Positions 1-6,544 of a DNA stretch of 24,053 bases are shown one piece after another (the first letter of the stretch is position 1; each line of letters begins with the position of its first letter). The notes beneath the pieces were generated by a model that was not told the origin of the DNA, did not search any database, and worked only from the letters and a program-made list of their open reading frames with translations. Made by a program: the position numbers and the translations under genes. The stretch comes from CAZAGD01 sp049699975 (lineage in GTDB: Bacteria > Desulfobacterota > SM23-61), in the NCBI GenBank assembly GCA_049699975.1, contig JBNAWB010000032.1:1-24053 (forward strand), in the 5' to 3' direction.

Positions 1-40
1 CCCCTCCCGCCTGTCTCCTGCTGGTGAGAAAAATTAAAAC

Positions 41-54
41 TGATCGACGGTCAG
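41..54 (+). promoter_or_regulatory. Upstream promoter motif, copy A (TGATCGACGGTCAG)
   Basis: First of five copies of a 14-bp motif in the window. It ends 12 bp before the -35 box of the dapA leader promoter. Copy B (10836-10849, opposite strand) is identical over 15 bp including the next G. Both A and B are also preceded by the same 11-mer CCTCCCGCCTG (3-13 here), so the shared block is longer than a chance match. I infer an activator or repressor site; a repeat-element end is the alternative. Confidence 0.55.
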
Positions 55-66
55 GTCAAAAAATTA

Positions 67-94
67 TTGACAGAAAAAGATGAGGTAGTAAAAT
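67..94 (+). promoter_or_regulatory. Sigma70-type promoter of the dapA leader
   Basis: TTGACA at 67-72, a 16-bp spacer and TAAAAT at 89-94. The same hexamer pair and spacer occur before the tRNA-Gly gene in this window. Transcription would start near 101, just upstream of the leader ORF at 125. No second convincing promoter is visible between here and dapA, so dapA mRNA should begin here and cross the terminator at 246-279. Confidence 0.75.
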
Positions 95-124
95 ATTTTT
101 AATTTGGAGATGAGAGAACGAATC

Positions 125-220
125 ATGGAAAAAAATTTGAGCGTGCCCACAAAAATAAAAGTTGATAAAAAACGGAAAATAAAAAAGAGGGGCAGACCCA
201 TTGCTTTGGGGATGTATTAA
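125..220 (+). CDS. Lysine-rich leader peptide of dapA (31 codons)
   Basis: This short ORF was read by eye and is not known to me as a named family. It encodes 31 residues with 8 lysines. Six of these fall at codons 12-21 (K12, K15, K16, K18, K20, K21), with Arg at 17 and 22. It starts about 24 nt after the predicted transcription start, with GAGAG or GGAG purine stretches upstream. The stop codon at 218-220 lies inside the region that forms the antiterminator and terminator. The position before dapA, a lysine-synthesis gene, and the run of lysine codons fit a regulatory leader peptide whose translation senses charged tRNA-Lys, as trp, his and leu leaders sense theirs. An in-frame ATG at 110 lacks a spaced ribosome site. 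It could instead be a real basic miniprotein, since KRGRP recalls an AT-hook core, but the overlapping RNA structures favour the leader reading. Confidence 0.65.
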   Translation: MEKNLSVPTKIKVDKKRKIKKRGRPIALGMY

Positions 221-259
221 AGCAGAAATATATCGGCAGCATCCTAAAAGCCATGGGTC
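195..259 (+). promoter_or_regulatory. Antiterminator stem of the dapA leader
   Basis: Bases 195-215, in the last leader codons, pair with 239-259 at 19 of 21 positions, including two G-U pairs; the mismatches are 202/252 and 208/246. The 3' strand contains the whole 5' arm of the terminator (246-257), so the two structures exclude each other. A ribosome stalled on the lysine codons near 167-178 leaves 195-215 free and allows antitermination. A ribosome at the stop codon covers it and allows termination. A small competing hairpin, 202-207 with 219-224, is also possible. The pairing is read directly; the switching is inferred. Confidence 0.65.
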
Positions 260-279
260 AGAAAGCCCATGGCTTTTTT
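246..279 (+). terminator. Intrinsic terminator / attenuator upstream of dapA
   Basis: A perfect 12-bp stem (246-257 with 266-277) has an 8-nt loop, and its 3' arm runs into six T residues (274-279), with more T after one G. It lies between the leader stop codon and dapA, only about 50 nt before the dapA start, so dapA is transcribed only by read-through unless a promoter has been missed. Confidence 0.85.
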
Positions 280-331
280 GTTTTTAAGAACACTTTTTAG
301 TTCAAAAAAATAAATTAAAAAGGAGGATTTT

Positions 332-1237
332 ATGCAGCCGCAAACTTGGGCCGGATGTCATGTACCCATTATCACTCCCTTTAAGGATGACTATTCCGTG
401 GATTGGGATGGTCTGAGAAGACTGGTTAACTATTTTATTGAAGAAGAAAAGTGCGATGGACTGGTGCCTTGCGGAACGACGGGCGAGTCTCCTACTTTAA
501 CTAATGAAGAGCATGATAAAGTCATTGAGGTAGTAGTTAAGGAAACCCGCGGAAGAGTTCCGGTCATGGCCGGCACTGGTTCGAACAGCACGGCCGAGGC
601 TATCGAGCGAACAAAACATGCTGAATCCGTGGGGGCGGATGCCAGCTTGCAGGTGTGTCCTTATTACAACCGACCCACTCAAGATGGCATTCTGGCCCAT
701 TTTGAGGCTATAGCCAAAGCTACCAAGCTTCCGCTTTTTATCTATAACATTCCTTCCCGCACCGGCCGGCTTATTGAAGCCAAAACCATGATTGAGCTAT
801 CAAAGATTGATAATATAATCGGCATGAAAGACGCCTGTGGCGATATGATGATCACCATGGATATTATGCGCGGCACGAGAAACGCCAAGAAAAAGTTTTA
901 TGTCCTCTGTGGCGAAGATGCCCTTACTTTCTCGATGATGGCCTTAGGAGGAGACGGGGGGATAATGGCCGTAGCTAATGTCATCGGCCGGGAATATTAC
1001 CAGATGATTCACCTCATGTTAGAAGGTAAGATAGCCGAAGCTCGGGAAATTCATTTCCAAACTTTGCCTGTCGTCCGCGCCCTATTCATTGAGTCCAATC
1101 CAGCTCCGGCCAAGGAAGCCATGAATATGATGGGTTTACCTGCAGGTAAGCTGCGCTTGCCTTTGGTTCCGCTGCGGCCCGAAAATCGCGAGATTCTCCG
1201 CAAGGCCTTGATTCAAATCGGACGGCTGAAAGAATAA
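332..1237 (+). CDS. dapA: 4-hydroxy-tetrahydrodipicolinate synthase
   Basis: Condenses pyruvate with aspartate-4-semialdehyde in the first committed step of lysine and diaminopimelate synthesis, in the cytoplasm. The 301-residue TIM-barrel protein has the usual length. The Schiff-base lysine is K166 in GMKDACGD. The catalytic triad matches T50 (CGTTGESP, 47-54), Y112 (PYYNRP) and Y138 (IYNIPSRTG), and the substrate-binding R143 is present; all are offset by five from the E. coli numbering. Start: ATG at 332 behind GGAGG. Related aldolases (N-acetylneuraminate lyase, KDG aldolase) share the fold, but the complete motif set and the lysine-rich leader upstream support DapA. Expression appears controlled by the attenuator just upstream. 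The neighbouring EPS operon converges on it and no other lysine gene is in view. Confidence 0.93.
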   Translation: MQPQTWAGCHVPIITPFKDDYSVDWDGLRRLVNYFIEEEKCDGLVPCGTTGESPTLTNEEHDKVIEVVVKETRGRVPVMAGTGSNSTAEAIERTKHAESVGADASLQVCPYYNRPTQDGILAHFEAIAKATKLPLFIYNIPSRTGRLIEAKTMIELSKIDNIIGMKDACGDMMITMDIMRGTRNAKKKFYVLCGEDALTFSMMALGGDGGIMAVANVIGREYYQMIHLMLEGKIAEAREIHFQTLPVVRALFIESNPAPAKEAMNMMGLPAGKLRLPLVPLRPENREILRKALIQIGRLKE

Positions 1238-1266
1238 GGGCTTCCGCCGATCTTTTTGTTTTTTAA
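1229..1266 (+). terminator. Possible weak terminator after dapA
   Basis: AAAGA (1229-1233) can pair with TCTTT (1251-1255) around a short GGC/GCC hairpin with a TTCC loop (239-248 of this kilobase), followed by a T-rich tract. The stem is interrupted and weak. It lies where the convergent dapA and CpsB-type genes meet, so some terminator is expected here. Confidence 0.3.
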
Positions 1267-1294
1267 AACTGGAATAGCAAAAGCAGAGAATTGA

Positions 1295-2059
1295 TTAAAT
1301 CTCTGGGTCGGGGATTTCAATAGTTTCACCCTCAATAATAGCTAAGGGAAAATCATGAACCATGCGCCAGGCTTTTTCCGGTCCTATGTGGGCGCTAATT
1401 TCGGCTAAAGCTTTAGAGAGGATAGGCGGGCGGCTTTTACTGGAATGAGCATCGGAAGCCAAGAGGTGGGCTAAATTTTGACGGAGAAAGGAGAAGGCCG
1501 CTTCTTTGGCCTTTTGACCAAAAAAGCCCGTGATACTCATCGCCGTGATTTGAGAAAGAGCTCCCAATCTTACGAAGTCCGCCAGGATCTTGCTATCCTT
1601 CTGGAAGACAGAATTTCTTTCAGGGTGACTGATAATGGGGATGATACCTTTTTCCCTAAAAGAGGCGATGAATTTCTTAATGGGTTCAACGAGAAAATAA
1701 TCCGGAAGCTCTAAGAGAAGATATTGGCGATTTTCGTTAATAAAAATTATATCTTCCCAACTGAAATTTTGGCGCAGAAAAAAACTAAGATGAATATCAG
1801 CCCCAGCCAGGATCTTTAAGTCTATTTTTTTCGAGGCCTCGCCTACTGAAAATTGAATTTGCAATTTTTGATTGAGCTCAGCTAACTTGGCTAAAATAAT
1901 TCTTTTCGGTGAATTATAGACTCCCGGATTGAGATGGGGAGTAGCCACCAAAGTATGAATGCCATCGGCATGAGCCAACTGGCACATCTGCAGAGATTCA
2001 GCAAAATCTTCTGGCCCATCATCAATGCCGGGAAGAATGTGGGCATGAAGATCAATCAT
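1295..2059 (-). CDS. PHP-domain protein-tyrosine phosphatase (CpsB/YwqE type)
   Basis: Predicted metal-dependent tyrosine phosphatase that dephosphorylates the Wzc-type autokinase and so tunes polysaccharide assembly. The 254-residue protein opens with the PHP motif LHAHILPGIDDGP (residues 4-16) and keeps TPH (H42), GADIH (86-90), SHPERN (144-149) and SDAHSS (202-207), the histidine and aspartate ligands of the trinuclear metal site. I chose the ATG at 2059 because the PHP motif then begins at residue 3, as in the family, and AAAGG precedes it. A longer frame back to 2170 adds 37 residues with no family match. It is the last gene of the EPS block, separated from the ligase gene by 216 bp with only weak promoter-like sequence, so it may be cotranscribed or separately started. 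Confidence 0.88.
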   Translation of the reverse strand: MIDLHAHILPGIDDGPEDFAESLQMCQLAHADGIHTLVATPHLNPGVYNSPKRIILAKLAELNQKLQIQFSVGEASKKIDLKILAGADIHLSFFLRQNFSWEDIIFINENRQYLLLELPDYFLVEPIKKFIASFREKGIIPIISHPERNSVFQKDSKILADFVRLGALSQITAMSITGFFGQKAKEAAFSFLRQNLAHLLASDAHSSKSRPPILSKALAEISAHIGPEKAWRMVHDFPLAIIEGETIEIPDPEI

Positions 2060-2275
2060 ATTTAGCCTTTCTATGATGAGTAAGACTAATCTTTTCTTCC
2101 TGAAGTTACCGTGGTAAAAGTCATTAGAGAAATAAATATCCATATAATAATAACAGCGTTCTCTGCGCAAAACATCAGAAAAAGTTAACCCCTTAGTAAT
2201 CCATCACTGAAGGGTGGGATTAGGAGAGGAATTTTTATTTTTGTAAGTGCCCGAGGCAGAAATTTTTATTATTAT

Positions 2276-3703
2276 TTAGGGGAGAGAGGGTGATTGGGGA
2301 GAAGGTGGATAAGTATATCTTAAAACTAACGCCCAAAGGAAAGTAAATAAAAAGGCATTAGCTGGAACTTGTAAATTTCTTTCCACGAAACTATGAAAAA
2401 TTAAGGCCAGGATACCCACTGTAGCTCCAATGGCTGTATATCGACGCGGATCTCCATCCGGCAGAGAGCGGGTGCCGCTAATTATTTTATAAAAAAGGAT
2501 GATAAAAATTGCGGAGACTAACGAAATGCCTACCAGTCCAATTTCCGCCATAAGTTGCAAAAGGTCGTTCTCCGCATGCGTAACGAAAGCATTCATAAAG
2601 AAAGTCTGGTATAAAGGAAAAATTTGGGCAAAAGTTCCTAAACCAGAACCAAAAAGAATAAAATCTTTCCATATCCGCACCGTATCTTTCCAGAAAATAA
2701 GGCGGATTTTAAAGTCTTCGGTGCTACTAAAAAAGCGGCTGATAATAGCATCCAGACCGATCCAAGCTCCCCAGAGTAAAGCCAACCCCAAAATAAGGAC
2801 GGTAGTCCTGGAGAATAAATGACCTTTCTCTTTATGGCGGAAAACAAGAGAAAGAAAAGAAAAGGAAAGCAGCAGACTTATGATACCCATGCGCGAGGCC
2901 GAGAAGAGGAGGCCCAGGATCATGATGATTATGGCAAAACCGAGGAGAAGCGTTTTTCCATCGAGGGCAGCTAAGCGGTGGCGCCAACCTCGATATTGAT
3001 TTGGCTGACTGGCTTGGCGCGACAAAAGAAAGCCTATGCTCAAAGGGATAACTAAAAGTAAGTAGCCAGCAAAATAGTTTCGGTTAATAAAAGTGCCCAT
3101 TACCGAAGACATTAAAAAGGTACCCTTTAGAGACAATATATAATGGTGACCGCTGAAGAATTCGAAAAAGCCGTAGCTTGCTTCTCCAACTCCGACCAAA
3201 ATAATTAAGACTATAAGCTGTTTGCTGGTCCGCCCACCCGAATGGAATTTGGGCCAACGCAAGAGGGTGAAAAAAAGCCCAAAAAGGGTAAGCCATTTCC
3301 AAAATTCAATTTTCGTGGCGAAGGGGAAAATGGAAATAGGCCCCAAATCAGCAGGCCAGGAAGAGAAGCCAGGAAAGGACATTAATTGTTGGCGCAGTTG
3401 ATAGGTCTTGGGTGAGATAATGCGTAAAATTTCTGAGGGGAGGGGAACCATTTGCAGGAGAAGTATGCTCAGGAAAAATGTACTAAGCCAGATCACCGAG
3501 GGCGGAACAGAGAAAGGAGAATAAGAGCGCCAATTAATCGAGGGCCAAATGAAGAATTGTTGAATGGTAAATAAAGCAATAACAATAAGCACACCTATCT
3601 CCATTATAGAAAAAGCCCATATTTCAATTGCTCCCCAGGCTAAGGGGGTGAAAATGAGCAAGAAAATGAGCGTGCTTTTGATTAAAGAATCTAAGCAATT
3701 CAT
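2276..3703 (-). CDS. O-antigen ligase / polysaccharide polymerase family membrane protein
   Basis: A 475-residue polytopic membrane protein with about ten to twelve hydrophobic segments and the Wzy_C (PF04932) type central region. Visible signatures are GTFINRNYFAGYLLL (203-217), SASRMG (268-273), GSGLGTF (352-358) and, in the large periplasmic loop, THAENDLLQLMAEIGLVG (375-392), which holds the conserved histidine H376. Family members either ligate O-antigen to lipid A core or polymerise repeat units. With Wza and Wzc in the same operon, a polymerase role is the more likely. Its start overlaps the stop of the J-domain gene by 4 bp (ATGA), which implies translational coupling. A Wzy versus WaaL assignment cannot be made from sequence alone. 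Confidence 0.85.
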   Translation of the reverse strand: MNCLDSLIKSTLIFLLIFTPLAWGAIEIWAFSIMEIGVLIVIALFTIQQFFIWPSINWRSYSPFSVPPSVIWLSTFFLSILLLQMVPLPSEILRIISPKTYQLRQQLMSFPGFSSWPADLGPISIFPFATKIEFWKWLTLFGLFFTLLRWPKFHSGGRTSKQLIVLIILVGVGEASYGFFEFFSGHHYILSLKGTFLMSSVMGTFINRNYFAGYLLLVIPLSIGFLLSRQASQPNQYRGWRHRLAALDGKTLLLGFAIIIMILGLLFSASRMGIISLLLSFSFLSLVFRHKEKGHLFSRTTVLILGLALLWGAWIGLDAIISRFFSSTEDFKIRLIFWKDTVRIWKDFILFGSGLGTFAQIFPLYQTFFMNAFVTHAENDLLQLMAEIGLVGISLVSAIFIILFYKIISGTRSLPDGDPRRYTAIGATVGILALIFHSFVERNLQVPANAFLFTFLWALVLRYTYPPSPQSPSLP

Positions 3704-5241
3704 TTCTGGTGTTGGTAGTCAAGAGAAATAATTTTGAGCTGCCCATTTTCTCTGACCAAAATCCAGCGGATTTGACCCTTCCAGGATTTCTTTTCCCCAT
3801 CTTTCTTGGTCACTTGATGCAGCTCGTATTTAGCTCTTACTTCCAAGCCTTGGGGGTGGTCTGTAGTCTGCACCTCTTGCAGGCTATAATTGAGCTCCTG
3901 GCTGCGATCAAAGAAGGATGTATAAATCTTTTTGATCTCCCCTAAATTATACTTCTGGTTCTGAATTGCCCGCGAGGAAAAATAGGAGAGAAAACCGTCA
4001 ACATCTTTTTGCTTATATTTAGAGACATAGCCGGCAAGAAATTTATTTACCTCTTCTTCTTTAGAGGTTATAGGTTTTTCGGGAATTGCTACTTTTTCTG
4101 GTTTTTTAGCCTCGATCATCTGGGGCCGTTCAGGCTGGATTACTTTAGCAGGTTCCGGTTTTAAATCTTTTTCTATCTCCGCAGGTTTGGTAATTTCTTT
4201 TCCCTTATCTACTTTTTCTGGTTTTTCTTCTTTTAATTCCGGGGACGAAGGAATTGGCGGTTTAACAGCTGCGGAGACAGGAGCCTTGGCCATCTCTTTG
4301 GGTGCTTCTAATTTTTTGGGCTCTAGAGGTGGGAGGGGAGGTTTTTCCAATTCTCCTGGTTTTATTGGTGGCTCAAGCTTCTGGGGTGGAATTGGTGGTT
4401 TTTCTAATTTTTCTGGTACCTCTAATTTTTTTTGCTCTGAAGCCAGGGGCCTGAGGGAAGATTCAACTTTGGCCACGGCAGAGGGAATAGGTCGTGTTAT
4501 TTCTTCAGGTTTTTCCACCTCTAATGGTTTTACCGGCGGCCCCAGTTTCGGGGGTTGAACAGAAGGCTTTTCTGAAGGAATGATCTTAGCCGGTTCTGGA
4601 GATTTAGGAGGGGTGATGATTTTAACCTTTTCCGGCTCTTTTTTTGTTTCTTTGATTACCACTTTGGCTAAAGTAGGTTTTTTTTCTCCCGGTTTTGCCG
4701 GTTCAATTTTAGAGGGTATAAATTTTTTTTCAGGGCTTAGAGGTTTTACTTCTTCTTGGGGAGGCAAGGGAGCAATTGGTTTTTCTTGGAGTTTTCCTTT
4801 TTCTAATTCGGCCAGGTGGAGAGGGGCCTGGGCCGGAGGGGGAATGCTTTTTTCTATTTTAGCTTCTTCAGGGACGGGTATCTTAACAACCTGCTCATGC
4901 TGCGGCGGAACTTTAAAAAATAAATAAAAAATCATAAGGGCTAAAGCGATCAACACCCCCGTGGGCAGAATAATCTTTGGCCAGGGGGATTTTTTTTCCT
5001 CTTTTTCCACAATTTTCTTGAGCACAGATTTTTGCAAGGCCCTCTGCAGGTCGTATTCTAAACGGGAAGAATAATCTTTAAGAACTTGGTAGGCTTCGTT
5101 AATTTCCTTTATGCGTTCATCTGCATCCGGACTTTTCAAGACATCAGGATGGTATATTTTAGTTAGCTCCAGCCAGCGTTCGCGAATTTCTTCCTGGGAG
5201 GCATCTTCTTCCAGACCTAAAATTTCATAATAGTCTTTCAT
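3700..5241 (-). CDS. Membrane-anchored J-domain protein with Pro-rich linker and NTF2-like domain
   Basis: A 513-residue modular protein. Residues 1-68 form a DnaJ J-domain with the HPD motif at 31-33, expected to stimulate DnaK ATPase in the cytoplasm. One transmembrane segment covers about 88-111. Residues 112-394 are a low-complexity Pro/Lys/Glu linker (repeats such as LEKPPIPP and KPEKV), similar in composition to TonB or TolA spacers and long enough to reach through the periplasm. Residues 395-513 look like an NTF2/SnoaL-like cone domain (KYKQKDVDGFLSYF, GQIRWILVRENGQLKI), a fold used for ligand binding or scaffolding. A good AGGAG site precedes the ATG; the gene starts 43 bp after the TPR gene and overlaps the ligase gene by 4 bp. 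I know of no characterised protein with this order. A link between a chaperone and envelope polysaccharide assembly is inferred. Confidence 0.8.
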   Translation of the reverse strand: MKDYYEILGLEEDASQEEIRERWLELTKIYHPDVLKSPDADERIKEINEAYQVLKDYSSRLEYDLQRALQKSVLKKIVEKEEKKSPWPKIILPTGVLIALALMIFYLFFKVPPQHEQVVKIPVPEEAKIEKSIPPPAQAPLHLAELEKGKLQEKPIAPLPPQEEVKPLSPEKKFIPSKIEPAKPGEKKPTLAKVVIKETKKEPEKVKIITPPKSPEPAKIIPSEKPSVQPPKLGPPVKPLEVEKPEEITRPIPSAVAKVESSLRPLASEQKKLEVPEKLEKPPIPPQKLEPPIKPGELEKPPLPPLEPKKLEAPKEMAKAPVSAAVKPPIPSSPELKEEKPEKVDKGKEITKPAEIEKDLKPEPAKVIQPERPQMIEAKKPEKVAIPEKPITSKEEEVNKFLAGYVSKYKQKDVDGFLSYFSSRAIQNQKYNLGEIKKIYTSFFDRSQELNYSLQEVQTTDHPQGLEVRAKYELHQVTKKDGEKKSWKGQIRWILVRENGQLKIISLDYQHQK

Positions 5242-5284
5242 TATGTTACTCCTTAAAATGCCTGGAAGGTTTCTTTAACCAAAT

Positions 5285-6544
5285 TTAAAAGTGCCCTTCT
5301 TCTGCAAGGCTTACACTGTCCACCCATACATTTCCGGAGATAAAGCGATCGAACTTTTCGGTCTGCTCGCGGCGGAGGCGGATTAAACCTCCTTGGAGAT
5401 CAGAAGGAGTGCGAAAAGAAATGATCAACTCTTGCCAATCATTACTTCCTACCAGGGCTTTGGATTGTTTATGAAAAGAACTATTTATTCCGGCGACTTC
5501 CAATTTAATACCACTTGGAGTAGTAAGACCTGCGGTCTTCAAAAAAGCGCGCAGAAGATAATCCCGGTTTGGCTTTAAGGGCAGGTACTGCAAGACATGA
5601 TGAAAGTGCACATTTTCTTTGCCTAAAAAAGTGATTTTTAATGATTTTTGCCCAGCATAAAAGACGGAATGGTCGAGAGAAATGTTAAAGCCTGCCCCTT
5701 CATAGAAACGCCAGTCGAACCCCCTGCCCAAAAATTTTTCTTCCTCAAATCCGCCATTGGTAATTAAGTTTTGAGCGGAAGGAGCAATACCCTCCTGGCG
5801 GAGCAAATTTTGAAAAATTTGGAATCCCTCGGGGAAACGTCTCTGGTCTATCAGAAAATCAACTAATTGTAAAGTTTCCGGAGGAGAAGGTTTGTATCCC
5901 AGGGAGCTGCGTTTTTGCCATGTCTTCAAAGCTAATTCACTATCGCCGGTATCATAGAGGTAGAAGAGAAACTGGCTCAAGGACATAGGGTCTTCTGGGA
6001 TTAACTTTTCCAAGATAAAATGGCGATCGCCTCCAGCTCTTTCCCAAACTTCATAGACAGGTCTACTTTGGGCAGGATAATTTTTCAAGATAAAGGAAAA
6101 GTAAGGAATTGCCTGGTCATAGTCTCCTTTTTGTAGAAAAAGGTTTCCTCCTATCCATCTGCTTCGATAACTCATGGGCGAGACCATGATGGCCATTTTG
6201 AGGGCTTCTTCAGCTAAGGAGTAATTATCTTGTTTCTGAAAAGCTTTGGCCAGATTGAGCCAATATTCTTGTTCTAAGGGATTACGTTTTAGCGCTTCCT
6301 TTAAATAATAGATCGCTTTCTCTAAATTAAAATGGCGAATATCCCACTGGTAGAATAAGCCTAAACGGTAATAAGGATCAGGGTTGGCCGGTTCGTGTTG
6401 CAAAGCAGAGAGCAGCCCGGCAGCAGAAAAAGGTGGATAATAAGGATAAAAACCTTTCCAGGTATAAATAATAGAGATTCCTATGAAACAGCAAACGAGT
6501 AGGATCAATATACCTAAGATTATTCTTCGGCGGCGCTTCTTCAT
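5285..6544 (-). CDS. TPR protein with C-terminal carbohydrate-binding-like domain
   Basis: A 419-residue membrane-anchored protein. A basic N-terminus (KKRRRR) is followed by a transmembrane helix at about 8-27, so the rest should be periplasmic. Residues about 56-160 hold three TPR-like helical pairs, and further helical repeats run to about 255. Residues 260-419 begin with NLITNGGFEE and continue as a jelly-roll typical of carbohydrate-binding modules of the CBM4/9/22 type (DWRFYEGAGF, AGQKSLKITF). Its ATG overlaps the wzc stop by one base (TAATG), implying coupled translation. The likely role is a periplasmic scaffold that binds the nascent polysaccharide or assembly partners. This rests on domains and context, as I recognise no named homologue. 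Confidence 0.8.
   Translation of the reverse strand: MKKRRRRIILGILILLVCCFIGISIIYTWKGFYPYYPPFSAAGLLSALQHEPANPDPYYRLGLFYQWDIRHFNLEKAIYYLKEALKRNPLEQEYWLNLAKAFQKQDNYSLAEEALKMAIMVSPMSYRSRWIGGNLFLQKGDYDQAIPYFSFILKNYPAQSRPVYEVWERAGGDRHFILEKLIPEDPMSLSQFLFYLYDTGDSELALKTWQKRSSLGYKPSPPETLQLVDFLIDQRRFPEGFQIFQNLLRQEGIAPSAQNLITNGGFEEEKFLGRGFDWRFYEGAGFNISLDHSVFYAGQKSLKITFLGKENVHFHHVLQYLPLKPNRDYLLRAFLKTAGLTTPSGIKLEVAGINSSFHKQSKALVGSNDWQELIISFRTPSDLQGGLIRLRREQTEKFDRFISGNVWVDSVSLAEEGHF

Noticed and set aside
125..220. AT-hook-like DNA-binding miniprotein (KRGRP core)
   Set aside because: The coding end doubles as one strand of the antiterminator and the Lys run precedes a lysine gene, so a regulatory leader explains more. 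It is kept only as an alternative.
95..331. L-box (lysine) riboswitch or T-box before dapA
   Set aside because: I could not find the T-box AGGGTGG consensus or a multi-helix L-box core. Most of the leader is occupied by the short ORF and two overlapping hairpins.
4187..4558. Plus-strand Gly/Ser/Phe-rich open frame
   Set aside because: It is the antisense shadow of the Pro/Lys/Glu-rich linker of the J-domain gene and has no ribosome site.
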